DNA of 64,000 bases, taken from contig NZ_CP074404.1 of the NCBI RefSeq assembly GCF_018388465.1, positions 248,001 to 312,000 on the forward strand, given 5' to 3'. Made by a program: the position numbers and the translations under genes. This document shows positions 33,459-41,894 of the stretch, in pieces. Positions within the stretch are counted from its first letter, which is position 1, and each line of letters starts with the position of its first letter. The notes beneath the pieces are model-generated. The model was not told the DNA's origin. It worked only from the letters and a program-made list of their open reading frames with translations, and searched no databases. The DNA comes from Cellulomonas fengjieae (GTDB taxonomy: Bacteria > Actinomycetota > Actinomycetes > Actinomycetales > Cellulomonadaceae).

Positions 33459-35267
33459 TCAGGTGCCGGCCGGCCCCGACGCCCCCCTGTCGTCCGGCGA
33501 CCCGGGCTTGGTGCCGCCCGCCACGGGTGCGTCGCCGAGCATCGGGGCGATGTCCGCGGCTCGCAGTCGGACCTTCTCCGCCTCCGCGTCGTCCACCTCC
33601 AGCGCGGCGTCGTCCTCGGCCTGCGCCCGCGCGCGGTACGCCTCGATCTCCCGGGTGCGCCGGCTCTCGTCCCAGCCGAGCACGGGCGCGATGAGGTCGA
33701 CGATCTCCTCGAGGGCGCCGACGCCCCGGTCGGCCTGCTCGTAGTTGAGCCGCGTGCGGTGCATGAGGACGTCATCGAGGTGCAGCGCGCCCTCGTGGCT
33801 CACCGCGTAGACGATCTCGGCGCCGATGTACGCGTCCGCGTGCGCCAGCGGCTTCGCCAGCGCGGGGTCCGCCTCGACCAGGTCGATGAGCTCGCCGAGC
33901 AGGGAGCCGTACCGGTGCAGCAGGTGGTCCATCCGCGGGCGGCTCCACCCGAACTTCTGGGCGATCGCGCGCGCCTGGCGCTGGAACACGGCCAGGCCCT
34001 CGGCCCCGACCAGCGGCAGGTCGTGCGTGATGGACGGCAGGGTCGTCGCGCGGCTCCCGATCGCGAAGTCGACCGCGTCCTTGGCCATCACGCGGTACGT
34101 GGTGAGCTTGCCGCCCGCGATGACGGTGAACCCCGGGGCGGGTGCGGCGACGGTGTGCTCGCGGGACACCTTGGCCGAGCTGGTGCCCTCCTTGACCTGG
34201 GGCTGCAGCAGCGGGCGCAGGCCGGCCCAGGTGCCGATGATGTCCTCGCGGGTGATCGGCCGGGACAGCACCGTGTTGGCGTGCTCGATCACGTAGTCGA
34301 TGTCGGCGCTCGTCGCGACCGGGTGGGTGAGCTCCTGCTCCCACGGGGTGTCCGTGGTGCCGATGACCCAGTACCGCGACCACGGGATGATGAACAGGAC
34401 CGACTTCTCGGTCTGCAGGATCAGCCCCACGTCGCCGGAGATGCGGCTGCGCGGCACGACGATGTGCACGCCCTTGCTGGCCAGCACCCGCAGGCCGCCC
34501 TCCGCACCGGCGAGCGACTCGGTCTGCTCGGTCCAGACGCCCGTCGCGTTGATGACGGACCGGGCGCGGACGTCGATCCGCTCGCCGGACTCCAGGTCCA
34601 TCACCTCGGCCCCGGTCACCGCGCCACCCTTGGTCGTCTGCAGGTCGAGCACCTGCGTGCGCGACGCCGCCTGCGCGCCGTAGCTCACCGCGGTGCGCAC
34701 GAGGGTCTCGACGAGCCGGGCGTCGTCGACCGTCGCGTCCCAGTACTTGACCGCGCCGATGGCGGCGTCGTGCCGCAGGTCGGGGAACAGCCGCTCCATG
34801 CCCTTGCGGGTCAGGTGGCGGTGGATCGGCAGCGCGCGCTTGGAGCCGTTCACGGACGCGAGGGTGTCGTAGAGCGCGACGCCCGCACCGACGTAGGCGC
34901 GTTCCCACACGCGGTGCTCCAGCGGGTACAAGAAGCTCACGGGCTTGACCAGGTGCGGCGCGAGCCGGTTGATCAGCAGGTCACGCTCGGTGAGCGCCTC
35001 ACGCACCAGGTGGAAGTCGAGCATCTGCAGGTAGCGCAGGCCGCCGTGCACCAGCTTGCTGGACCGGCTGGACGTGCCGCTGCCCCAGTCCTGTGCCTCG
35101 ACGATCGCGGTGGACAGGCCGCGGCTCACCGCGTCGAGCGCGATCCCGGCGCCGGTGACGCCACCGCCGATGACCAGGACATCGAGCTCGTTGCCCCGTT
35201 CGGCGCTCGCGCGCATGGCGTCGAGCGCGTCCTGTCGTGCATGGGCCGTCAGCGGCGCAGTCCTCAT
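33459..35267 (-). CDS. glpD: FAD-dependent glycerol-3-phosphate dehydrogenase
   Basis: 602-aa membrane-associated flavoenzyme that oxidises glycerol-3-phosphate to dihydroxyacetone phosphate and passes electrons to the quinone pool. The dinucleotide-binding loop VIGGGVTGAGIALDAVSRG is near residue 32; SSRSSKLVHGGLRYLQMLDF is the GlpD FAD-binding signature. A C-terminal DAO-type helical cap ends near residue 540, followed by an acidic tail with Gly/Pro-rich end. It is first gene of the glp operon and divergent from the SorC-type regulator; a 14-base perfect palindrome lies between them. Confidence 0.97.
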   Translation of the reverse strand: MRTAPLTAHARQDALDAMRASAERGNELDVLVIGGGVTGAGIALDAVSRGLSTAIVEAQDWGSGTSSRSSKLVHGGLRYLQMLDFHLVREALTERDLLINRLAPHLVKPVSFLYPLEHRVWERAYVGAGVALYDTLASVNGSKRALPIHRHLTRKGMERLFPDLRHDAAIGAVKYWDATVDDARLVETLVRTAVSYGAQAASRTQVLDLQTTKGGAVTGAEVMDLESGERIDVRARSVINATGVWTEQTESLAGAEGGLRVLASKGVHIVVPRSRISGDVGLILQTEKSVLFIIPWSRYWVIGTTDTPWEQELTHPVATSADIDYVIEHANTVLSRPITREDIIGTWAGLRPLLQPQVKEGTSSAKVSREHTVAAPAPGFTVIAGGKLTTYRVMAKDAVDFAIGSRATTLPSITHDLPLVGAEGLAVFQRQARAIAQKFGWSRPRMDHLLHRYGSLLGELIDLVEADPALAKPLAHADAYIGAEIVYAVSHEGALHLDDVLMHRTRLNYEQADRGVGALEEIVDLIAPVLGWDESRRTREIEAYRARAQAEDDAALEVDDAEAEKVRLRAADIAPMLGDAPVAGGTKPGSPDDRGASGPAGT

Positions 35268-35371
35268 CCGTCTACCCCCGGTGGTTCTGGTCTGTCGTCG
35301 CTCTCGTCCGCTCGCCCGGTACGGGCCCGCTCGCTATCGTCGTCATCAGGCGAACGAACGCGCAACCGGAC

Positions 35372-35385
35372 TGCACATATGTGCA
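35372..35385. promoter_or_regulatory. Perfect 14-base palindrome, operator candidate for the glp operon and its regulator
   Basis: TGCACATATGTGCA lies in the 146-base gap between divergent glpD and the SorC-type gene, flanked by GCGAACG (35350-35356) and CGTTCGC (35393-35399) as an outer inverted repeat. The AT-rich centre stands out in this GC-rich DNA. SorC/DeoR sugar-binding regulators use palindromes of this kind, so it is the best candidate site for control of both genes. Confidence 0.75.
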
Positions 35386-35413
35386 CCGAACCGTTCGCGA
35401 GAGGGGGCGCGAG

Positions 35414-36403
35414 ATGTACATGGAGCGCGAGCAGGACGTGTTGCGGGCGGCGTCGATGTACTACCTGCAGGACATCAAGATGGAGGTCATCGCCCGGCAC
35501 CTCGGCACCTCCCGGTCCACGGTGTCGCGCCTCATCAAGCGCGCCCGGCAGTCGGGCCTGGTCGAGATCACGCTGCGCCCGGCGAGCACCCGTGCACCGG
35601 GGCTCGGGCGCACCATCGCCGCGACCTTCGGCATCGACACGTACGTGGTGCCGGTGCCGGACTCCGCGAGCCACATCGAGCGCCTCGACCAGGTCTCGAT
35701 CACCGCCGCGCGGCTGCTGTCCTCGTGGTTCGACTCCGACATGGTGCTCGGCGTGGCGTGGGGCACCACGCTGGCGTCGGTCTCGCGGTACCTGGCCCCC
35801 AAGCCGACCCGCGGCTCCGCCGTGGTCCAGCTCAACGGCGCCGCGAACATGCGCACCAGCGGGATCGAGTACGCCAGCGACCTGATCTCGACGTTCGGCA
35901 CCGCGTTCGGCGCGGCCGTGCACCACTTCTCCGTGCCCGCGTTCTTCGACTACCCGGACACCAAGGCGGCCATGTGGCGCGAGCGGTCCGTCCGGCGGGT
36001 GCTCGACATGCAGCGGCGTGCGGACATCGCGGTGTTCTCGGTCGGGGCGGTCGCCGGGGCGGTGCCGTCGCACGTGTACTCGGCGGGCTACCTCGACGAG
36101 GCGGACGTGCTGAACCTGCACGACGAAGGGGTCGTCGGGGACGTGTGCACCGTCTTCCTGCGGGCCGACGGGTCCTGGCAGGACGTGCACCTCAACGAGC
36201 GCGCGACCGGTCCGACGCCGGTGGAGCTGCAGCGGATCCCGCGCAGGGTCTGCGTGGTGGCGGGCGACAACAAGGCGGCGCCGCTGCTCGCGGCGCTGCG
36301 GGCGGGCGTGGTGACGGACCTGGTGGTCGACGAGATCACCGCCACGGGGCTCCTGGAGGCGGCCGACCCGCCCCAGCCCCGGCGGCTGCGCACGCGGGTG
36401 TGA
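35414..36403 (+). CDS. SorC-family sugar-binding transcriptional regulator, probable glp regulator
   Basis: 329-aa regulator. Residues 8-50 form the HTH (AASMYYLQDIKMEVIARHLG, then TSRSTVSRLIKRARQSGLVE). Residues 70-325 form a NagB/RpiA-like effector domain with VLGVAWGTTLASVSRYLAP and VFSVGAVAG, which binds phosphorylated sugars or polyols. Its position opposite glpD-glpF-glpK points to glycerol-3-phosphate or a close metabolite as signal. This differs from the DeoR-type GlpR of enterics and the IclR/GyR types of streptomycetes. ATG 35414 has GAGGGGG 6 bases upstream. Confidence 0.9.
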   Translation: MYMEREQDVLRAASMYYLQDIKMEVIARHLGTSRSTVSRLIKRARQSGLVEITLRPASTRAPGLGRTIAATFGIDTYVVPVPDSASHIERLDQVSITAARLLSSWFDSDMVLGVAWGTTLASVSRYLAPKPTRGSAVVQLNGAANMRTSGIEYASDLISTFGTAFGAAVHHFSVPAFFDYPDTKAAMWRERSVRRVLDMQRRADIAVFSVGAVAGAVPSHVYSAGYLDEADVLNLHDEGVVGDVCTVFLRADGSWQDVHLNERATGPTPVELQRIPRRVCVVAGDNKAAPLLAALRAGVVTDLVVDEITATGLLEAADPPQPRRLRTRV

Positions 36404-36462
36404 CGCGTCTCGGGAGCCGAGCCGTCCCGGGCGCCCGGCCGGCACGCCAGTAGGTTGGCGGG

Positions 36463-36966
36463 ATGTCCTACCGTGTCCGCCCCGCCCTGCCGGTCGACGT
36501 CCGCGACATCCGTGCACTCGTGGAGCCCTACGCCGCCGAACGCATCCTGCTGGCCAAGGAGTGGGTCGGCTACTACGAGGCCGTGCAGGAGTTCGTGGTC
36601 GCCGAGGCCGACGACGGGTCGATCATCGGCTGCGGTGCCCTGCACGTGATGTGGCAGGACCTCGCCGAGATCCGCACGCTCGCCGCCGACCGGGCCCACC
36701 GCGGCACCGGGGTCGGGCACACGCTGCTCGATGCGCTGCTCGAGCGCGCGCGGGAGATGGGTCTGCGCCGGGTCTTCTGCCTGACGTTCGAGGTGCCGTT
36801 CTTCCAGTCGCACGGGTTCCACGTCATCGAGGGCACGCCCGTGACTCCCGACGTGTACCTGGAGCTGCTGCGCTCGCACGACGACGGTGTCGCCGAGTTC
36901 CTCGACCTGGCCAGCGTCAAGCCGAACACCCTGGGCAACACGCGGATGCTCATCGAGCTGGCCTGA
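36463..36966 (+). CDS. argA: Amino-acid N-acetyltransferase (N-acetylglutamate synthase, GNAT type)
   Basis: 167-aa stand-alone GNAT enzyme that acetylates glutamate for arginine biosynthesis; it lacks the kinase-like domain of enteric ArgA, as in the mycobacterial enzyme. The acetyl-CoA loop is LAADRAHRGTGVGHTLLDAL near residues 72-91. FEVPFFQSHGFHVIEGTPV near residue 108 and the early LVEPYAAERILLAKEW segment are characteristic. TAGGTT (36451-36456) lies 6 bases before ATG 36463, so it is probably leaderless. No arg repressor site was identified. The symbol follows family usage. Confidence 0.88.
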   Translation: MSYRVRPALPVDVRDIRALVEPYAAERILLAKEWVGYYEAVQEFVVAEADDGSIIGCGALHVMWQDLAEIRTLAADRAHRGTGVGHTLLDALLERAREMGLRRVFCLTFEVPFFQSHGFHVIEGTPVTPDVYLELLRSHDDGVAEFLDLASVKPNTLGNTRMLIELA

Positions 36967-36977
36967 AATCACCCGGG

Positions 36978-37000
36978 GTGCCCGGCGCCGCGTCGGGCAC
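36978..37000 (+). terminator. Hairpin after argA
   Basis: Stem GTGCCCG/CGGGCAC with a 9-base GC-rich loop, 11 bases after the argA stop. It has no T-run. Confidence 0.55.
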
Positions 37001-37009
37001 GCTGAGCCG

Positions 37010-37066
37010 GTGAGCACCTACCTGGCGACCGAGCGCCCGACCCTGCGTCCGTCTACCGCCGACGAA
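37010..37066 (+). pseudogene. N-terminal remnant of a second GNAT acetyltransferase
   Basis: A GTG-started frame reads VSTYLATERPTLRPSTADE, which closely matches the usual start of RimJ/RimL-type GNAT enzymes (M-x-x-L-x-T-E-R-L-x-L-R-P-x-x-x-x-D). Proline replaces the conserved Leu after TER. Similarity stops after about 19 codons, where the frame runs into DNA antisense to the DivIVA-like gene. It is probably the stump of a deleted gene. The match is by eye and short. Confidence 0.45.
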
Positions 37067-37088
37067 CCAGCCGCCGGACCTCGCGCGG

Positions 37089-37583
37089 TCAGCCCAGGAC
37101 GAGCTCGATGCCGGTCGCGGTGCTGCGGACGTCCGCGACGCTGTGCGTCCGACCGTCCGGGAGGCGCACGACGACGGCGTCGGGCGCGCCGGCCGGGCGG
37201 CGGGAGTGGGCCATCTGGACCTCCATGACCAGGGCGGACGTGCTGATCACGGGAGCGGTTCGGACCGTCGCCATGGCCGACGGCGCGTCCACGACGACGT
37301 CGGCGGGGGGCGCCTGCGTCAGCCGCTCGCGCACCCGCGCCAGGAAGTCGTCGACCTGGTTCTGGTCGTACCCCTCACGGAACTTGGTGGGCTGGAAGCG
37401 CACGGTGGCCAGCTCGTCGGCGGTGACGGCATCGTCGGTGAGCTGCCCCGTCTCGAGCGCGCCGAGGGTCCGGGTCACGCGGTCGAGGAAGTCGTCCACC
37501 TCGTCCTGGTCGTAGCCCTCCCGGAACTTGGTGGGCTTGAACTTCTGGTTGACGACGTCGGTGGCGCTGAGCATGTCGCGCAT
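37089..37583 (-). CDS. Small DivIVA-domain protein with duplicated motif
   Basis: 164-aa protein. Two DivIVA-type N-terminal motifs are present: FKPTKFREGYDQDEVDDFLD near residue 15 and FQPTKFREGYDQNQVDDFLA near residue 63. Classical DivIVA/Wag31 has one such motif followed by a long coiled coil; here the coiled coil is missing and the last 55 residues form a strand-rich basic segment (DAVVVRLPDGRTHSVADVRS). It may bind curved membrane or a partner rather than form polar scaffolds. ATG 37583 lies 19 bases after the mutY stop, so the two are probably co-transcribed; ATG 37574 is an alternative. Confidence 0.85.
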   Translation of the reverse strand: MRDMLSATDVVNQKFKPTKFREGYDQDEVDDFLDRVTRTLGALETGQLTDDAVTADELATVRFQPTKFREGYDQNQVDDFLARVRERLTQAPPADVVVDAPSAMATVRTAPVISTSALVMEVQMAHSRRPAGAPDAVVVRLPDGRTHSVADVRSTATGIELVLG

Positions 37584-37602
37584 GCTGTCACGGCGCGCGG
37601 CG

Positions 37603-38505
37603 TCAGGCCGGCAGGCGGTACGTCGGTGCGTCGTCGTCGCTGGTCGCGGGGTCCCGCGCGACCAGACCGTCGATGACCAGGGCGTCGACGCAGCGGGCCA
37701 GCTGGCGGGCGTCGGGCCACACGGCGTCGACCGCCGCGGCCGGCACGGGTCCGAGGGCCTCGCGCAGCAGGGCCATCACCCGGCCCCGCACCTGGCGGTC
37801 CGTGCCCGTGAACGCCTGGGTCCGGCGTCGTCCGGCGAGCTCGTCGGCGGGCCGGCCGGCGCGGTACCAGGTGCACACGTCGCGCACGGGGCAGGCGTCG
37901 CAGCGGGGGGACCGGGCGGTGCAGACGAGGGCCCCGAGCTCCATGGAGGCGGCCGCCCAGCGGGCCGCGGTCGCGTCGTCGTCGGGGACGTACCGGGCCG
38001 CCGCGCGGACCTCGCCGACCGTCTGGCTCGGCGCGGGCAGGGCGACGCCCTCGACCGTCCGAGCCAGCACGCGGCGCACGTTCGTGTCGAGCACCACCGA
38101 GCGGCGGCCGTACGCGAAGGCCAGCACGGCGGCGGCCGTGTAGGAGCCGACGCCTGGCAGGGCGAGCAGCTCGGGTTCCGACGAGGGGACGACGCCGTCG
38201 TGCCGCTCGACGACCGCCCGGGCGCACTCCTGCAGGCGCAGCGCCCGGCGCGGGTAGCCGAGCCGGTCCCACGCCCGCAGCACGTCGGCCGTGGACGCCG
38301 CCGCCAGGTCCGCGGGCGTCGGCCAGCGCGCCATCCACGACCGCCACGCCGGCTCCACGCGGACCACCGGCGTCTGCTGCAGCATCACCTCGCTGACCAG
38401 GACACCCCACGCGGTGCGGTCGGGCGCGCGCCACGGCAGGTCCCGGGCGTGCACGTCGAACCAGGCGAGCACGGGCTCGCGCAGCTGCGTCGGGGTGGGT
38501 GGCAC
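37603..38505 (-). CDS. mutY: A/G-specific adenine glycosylase
   Basis: 300-aa base-excision enzyme that removes adenine opposite 8-oxoguanine. The catalytic glutamate is Glu39 in SEVMLQQTPV, the helix-hairpin-helix is LPGVGSYTAAAV, and the catalytic Asp is Asp140 in VVLDTNVRRVL. The [4Fe-4S] ligands C-x6-C-x2-C-x5-C are Cys195, 202, 205 and 211. The C-terminal NUDIX-like 8-oxoG recognition domain of E. coli MutY is absent; a short segment like a winged helix (QVRGRVMALLREALGPVP) takes its place. GTG 38505 has AGGA 7 bases upstream; GTG 38523 is the alternative. Confidence 0.94.
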   Translation of the reverse strand: MPPTPTQLREPVLAWFDVHARDLPWRAPDRTAWGVLVSEVMLQQTPVVRVEPAWRSWMARWPTPADLAAASTADVLRAWDRLGYPRRALRLQECARAVVERHDGVVPSSEPELLALPGVGSYTAAAVLAFAYGRRSVVLDTNVRRVLARTVEGVALPAPSQTVGEVRAAARYVPDDDATAARWAAASMELGALVCTARSPRCDACPVRDVCTWYRAGRPADELAGRRRTQAFTGTDRQVRGRVMALLREALGPVPAAAVDAVWPDARQLARCVDALVIDGLVARDPATSDDDAPTYRLPA

Positions 38506-38636
38506 CGCAGCATCCTGCCTCACCCGGCGCGCGTCCGGCCGCCCACCGCGCGTCGGCCGGGCAGGCGGGTGGGAGTGCCTCTACGGTGGTCGCGCCGCGG
38601 TTCGCGCGGTGCAGCCGAACGGTCGTGGGGGGATGC

Positions 38637-39227
38637 ATGAGCCAGCCAGGACGCCTCCCCGCGCGCGTCTACTGGGTGCGCCGGCTCGTGGTGCTCGGCA
38701 TCCCGCTGGCGATCATCGCCGTGGTCGTCTGGCTGCTGGTGGGGCGCGGATCGGACGAGGACCCGGCACCCGTCGGGCAGACGCCGTCGGCGCCGGCGCA
38801 GGAGCCGCAGAGCGAGACGCCGGCCGAGGGCGGCGTCCCCGACTGCGACGCCTCCGGCCTGGTCCTGGCGATGACGCCGGACGCCACGTCCTACGCCCCC
38901 GGGGTGAGCGCGACGTTCAGCGTCTCGATCACCAACAGCGGCGCGGACCCCTGCCTGGTCGACGCGGGGGAGGTGCAGCGCGAGATCGTGATCACCTCGG
39001 GCACGGACCGCATCTGGTCGAACCGCGACTGCATCGTGCCGGGGACCGAGACCCGCACGCTCCTGCTGCCGGGCGGCGGCACGGACACCACCCCGTTCGC
39101 GTGGAACCGGGTCCGCTCGGCCGAGGGCTGCCCCACGGGCCTGCCGACGCCGGGCGCCGGGACGTACTCCGCGCAGCTGAACTTGGCCGGGGCGGGCGCA
39201 CCGGCAGCGGTCTTCGGGCTCGGCTGA
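38637..39227 (+). CDS. Membrane-anchored extracellular hypothetical protein
   Basis: 196-aa protein with an N-terminal basic stretch and one transmembrane helix (LVVLGIPLAIIAVVVWLLVG, residues about 17-36). A Pro/Glu-rich linker and an extracellular beta-sandwich domain follow, resembling DUF4232-like or BsuPI-type domains (SYAPGVSATFSVSITNSG). Four cysteines (CDASG, PCLVD, DCIVPG, GCPTG) could form two disulfides. No enzyme motif is present. ATG 38637 has GGGGGG about 4 bases upstream. It stops 4 bases before the disA stop in convergent orientation. Confidence 0.72.
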   Translation: MSQPGRLPARVYWVRRLVVLGIPLAIIAVVVWLLVGRGSDEDPAPVGQTPSAPAQEPQSETPAEGGVPDCDASGLVLAMTPDATSYAPGVSATFSVSITNSGADPCLVDAGEVQREIVITSGTDRIWSNRDCIVPGTETRTLLLPGGGTDTTPFAWNRVRSAEGCPTGLPTPGAGTYSAQLNLAGAGAPAAVFGLG

Positions 39228-39231
39228 GCGG

Positions 39232-40308
39232 CTAGACGTACCGCTCGAGGATGCTGGACTCCGCGAGCCGCGACAGGCCCTCGCGCACGGCGCGGGCGCG
39301 CTGCTCGCCGACGCCGTCGACGGCCATGAGGTCCTCGATGCCCGCCGCGAGCAGCTTCTGCAGGCCGCCGAAGTGCGCGACGAGCCGGTCGACGATGGCG
39401 CCGGGCAGGCGCGGCACCTTGGACAGCAGCCGGTACCCGCGGGGTCCGGCGGCCGCGTCGAGGGCGTCTCCGCCGCCCGGCAGGCCGAGGACGCTGGCGA
39501 TGCGCGCGTTGTCGAGCAGCTCGGTCGAGTCCAGCTCGGCCAGCGCGTCGAGCACCGTGTCGACGTCGCGCCGGCTGGTGTCGACGTAGTCGCGGATGAT
39601 CAGCGCGCGGTCCGAGCCGATGCCGCCGACCAGCTCGTCCAGCTGCAGGGTGAGCAGGCGGCCGTCGGTGCCCAGCTCCACGACGTAGCCCTCGATCTCC
39701 TCCGAGATCCGGCGCACCATCTCGAGGCGCTGCACCACGGCGGAGACGTCGCGGACGGTGACCAGGTCCTCGATCTCGAGCGCGGACAGCGTCCCGCTGA
39801 CCTCGTCGAGCCGTGACTTGTACCGCTCGAGGGTGGCCAGGGCCTGGTTGGCGCGGGACAGGATCGTCGTGGAGTCCTCGATGACGTGCCGCTGGCTGTC
39901 GACGTACAGCGCGATGATCCGCATGGAGGCCGACACCGAGATGACCGGGAGGCCGGTCTGCTTGGCGACGCGCTCAGCGGTGCGGTGCCGGGTGCCCGAC
40001 TCCGACGTCTCGATGGTCACGTCCGGCAGCAGCTGGACGGCCGCGCGCAGGATCCGGGAGATGCCCGCGTCGACGACCACCGCGCCGTCCATCTTGGCGA
40101 GCTCGCGCAGCCGGGTGGCGGAGAACTCGACGTCGAGGACGAAGCCGCCGGAGCAGATGCTCTCGACCGTCTGGTCGAAGCCGAGGACGATCAGCGCGCC
40201 GGTGCGACCGCGCAGGATCCGCTCCAAACCGTCGCGAAGCTCGCCGCCCGGGGCGACGGCGGCGAGGGTCGACCTCAGAAGGTCGTCAGGGGCGTGCGGA
40301 TGCGGCAC
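39232..40308 (-). CDS. disA: DNA integrity scanning diadenylate cyclase
   Basis: 358-aa octameric enzyme that makes cyclic di-AMP from two ATP and scans DNA for branched structures. The DAC active-site motifs DGA (residues 74-76) and RHR (107-109 in [11 protein letters not shown]) are intact. A linker helix region spans about 150-290, and a C-terminal helix-hairpin-helix domain ([19 protein letters not shown]) ends the protein. Leaderless start: TACGAT (40320-40315) lies 6 bases before GTG 40308. radA, its usual direct neighbour, is 1.6 kb upstream on the same strand, separated here by a LacI gene and a small gene. Confidence 0.97.
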   Translation of the reverse strand: MPHPHAPDDLLRSTLAAVAPGGELRDGLERILRGRTGALIVLGFDQTVESICSGGFVLDVEFSATRLRELAKMDGAVVVDAGISRILRAAVQLLPDVTIETSESGTRHRTAERVAKQTGLPVISVSASMRIIALYVDSQRHVIEDSTTILSRANQALATLERYKSRLDEVSGTLSALEIEDLVTVRDVSAVVQRLEMVRRISEEIEGYVVELGTDGRLLTLQLDELVGGIGSDRALIIRDYVDTSRRDVDTVLDALAELDSTELLDNARIASVLGLPGGGDALDAAAGPRGYRLLSKVPRLPGAIVDRLVAHFGGLQKLLAAGIEDLMAVDGVGEQRARAVREGLSRLAESSILERYV

Positions 40309-40379
40309 GGTTGCATCGTAACGACGTGCGGGGACAGCGGTCGCCGCGACCCGCGCGCCGGGCCGCGGGTCTGCCGGCT

Positions 40380-41450
40380 TCACCCGCTCCGTCCGCCGTG
40401 CGCGGGCGGCGCGGTGCTCTCGCGGACCACGAGGTCGACCGGGATCTGGTGGTGCTCCGGGATGGGCGGCTCGCCGGCGCGGAAGCGGGCGATCGCGGCG
40501 GTCAGGGCGCCCGCCGCGGCCTTGCCCTTGGCGGCGAAGTCCTGGTGCACCGTGGTGAGGGCGGGGCGCAGCCGGCGGGCGAGGGGCGAGTCGTCGTAGC
40601 CGACGACCGAGACGTCCTCCGGCACGCGCAGCCCCAGCTCGTCCGCGGCGTGCACGACGGCCGCCGCCATCAGGTCCGAGAAGCACAGGACCGCGGTCGG
40701 CCGGTCGGGTCCGGCGAGCACCGCCCGGGCGCCCTGCGTCACGTAGGGCTCGACGTTGTCGTGGACCTCCATCGTGGCCGGGGTGACGCCCGCCGCCTCG
40801 AGCGTCTCCACCCACCCGGTCTGGCGCTCGCGCCCGACGTACCCGGATCCGGCGGTCCGGGTGTCGGGCGCCCATCCGGGGGGCGCGGTGGAGTTCATCG
40901 TGAGGATCGTGATCCGGCGGTGTCCCAGGTCCAGGAGGTGCTGGGCGCCGAGCCGGGCACCCTCCCGCTCGTCGAGGTGCACGCTGGAGGCATCGCCGAC
41001 CGCGTCGCCGTCGACGAACACGAGCGGCAGCCGGCGGCGGACGAGCCAGTCGACCGCCGGGTAGTCGCCCGCGCACCCGTAGACCAGGGCGCCGTCCATC
41101 GGGATGTCGCGGGCGGGGACCATGCCCTGGCTGATCGACGGCAGCAGCACGACCGCCGTGCCGGTGGGGGCCAGCTCCTCGGCGACCGCCCCGAAGAAGG
41201 CGGCCGCGATCGGGTCCAGGAACGCGGTGCCGAGCGACTCGGTCAGCAGCACGCCGACCGCGCCGGTGGTGCCGCGCGCGAGCGCGCGGGCGGAGGGGTC
41301 CGGCCCCACGTACCCGAGGTCGGCCGCGGCCTCCAGGATGGTCCGACGCATCTGCGCGGAGAGCTGGTCGGGCCGGGAGAACGCGTTCGAGACGGTCATC
41401 CGGCTGACCCCGACCCGGTCCGCGATGGTCTGCAGCGTCACGCGGGACAC
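40380..41450 (-). CDS. LacI family transcriptional regulator
   Basis: About 356-aa regulator. The HTH is [20 protein letters not shown] at residues 4-23, with the hinge [21 protein letters not shown] periplasmic-binding-like sugar domain follows ([20 protein letters not shown], then [20 protein letters not shown]). GTG 41450 gives the normal LacI N-terminus and has AGGGTGG 4 bases upstream. ATG 41522 adds 24 residues but overlaps the preceding small gene's stop (ATGA), so coupling from there is possible. No sugar transport or glycosidase gene is adjacent; its target is unknown. It interrupts the usual radA-disA pair. Confidence 0.92.
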   Translation of the reverse strand: MSRVTLQTIADRVGVSRMTVSNAFSRPDQLSAQMRRTILEAAADLGYVGPDPSARALARGTTGAVGVLLTESLGTAFLDPIAAAFFGAVAEELAPTGTAVVLLPSISQGMVPARDIPMDGALVYGCAGDYPAVDWLVRRRLPLVFVDGDAVGDASSVHLDEREGARLGAQHLLDLGHRRITILTMNSTAPPGWAPDTRTAGSGYVGRERQTGWVETLEAAGVTPATMEVHDNVEPYVTQGARAVLAGPDRPTAVLCFSDLMAAAVVHAADELGLRVPEDVSVVGYDDSPLARRLRPALTTVHQDFAAKGKAAAGALTAAIARFRAGEPPIPEHHQIPVDLVVRESTAPPAHGGRSG

Positions 41451-41518
41451 GACGCCACCCTGTTCCGCTCCATGCGGGACAGGGTAGGTCGCCGGGGCCG
41501 GTCCCGGCGGGGCGACGG

Positions 41519-41743
41519 TCATCGGGCCGGGTGACCGACCTCGCCGCCCGCGGGCGCGACCGCGTCCGCGAGGTGGTGCAGCGCGCCGGCCAGGGTGCGG
41601 CGCGTGCGCGGGGCCCGCGTGCGGCGGGCTCGCTGCCGAGGTTCCGGCTCGGGCTCCTGCGGGGCCCATGGGCGAGCGCTCTCGGCCTCGCGCCGCGCGG
41701 CCGTCACGCCGAGCAGCAGCCCGAGGTGAGGGGTGTCCATCAT
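41519..41743 (-). CDS. Small Arg-rich hypothetical protein (74 aa)
   Basis: Short basic protein beginning [20 protein letters not shown], with a Pro/Glu/Arg middle ([20 protein letters not shown]) and a short helix [20 protein letters not shown]. Function unknown. AGGAG lies 7 bases before ATG 41743, in the leader AGGAGAACCCCC that also precedes the small gene at 1398. It has its own strong promoter (TTGACC-N17-TACTTT). Its stop overlaps a possible LacI start at 41522. The promoter strength and small basic product are out of keeping with simple read-through from radA. Confidence 0.6.
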   Translation of the reverse strand: MMDTPHLGLLLGVTAARREAESARPWAPQEPEPEPRQRARRTRAPRTRRTLAGALHHLADAVAPAGGEVGHPAR

Positions 41744-41767
41744 GGGGGTTCTCCTGCCGATCGCTGG

Positions 41768-41809
41768 GTTCTGTACCGCTAAAGTAGCGCCGCGTTCTAT
41801 ACCGGTCAA
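41768..41809 (-). promoter_or_regulatory. Strong promoter with paired operator-like repeats for the small gene and LacI
   Basis: On the minus strand, TTGACC (41809-41804), a 17-base spacer and TACTTT (41786-41781) form a near-consensus sigma-A promoter. Two direct copies on the plus strand, GTTCTGTACCGCT (41768-41780) and GTTCTATACCGGT (41794-41806), overlap the start region and the -35, 26 bases apart. They are likely to bind a regulator, perhaps of the TetR type. The AT-rich patch contrasts with surrounding DNA. Confidence 0.7.
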
Positions 41810-41894
41810 GAGATTAATGAGACCTGGAGCACGACCCGTTGGCGGTGAGGGCTGGGCCGCGCGGGCTCAGCGGAGCGGGCTCGGCGGCGCGGGC

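Noticed and set aside
41768..41806. LexA (SOS) box in front of the small gene near radA and disA
   Set aside because: The half sites are direct repeats GTTCT-n-TACCG, not the actinobacterial TCGAAC-N4-GTTCGA inverted form.
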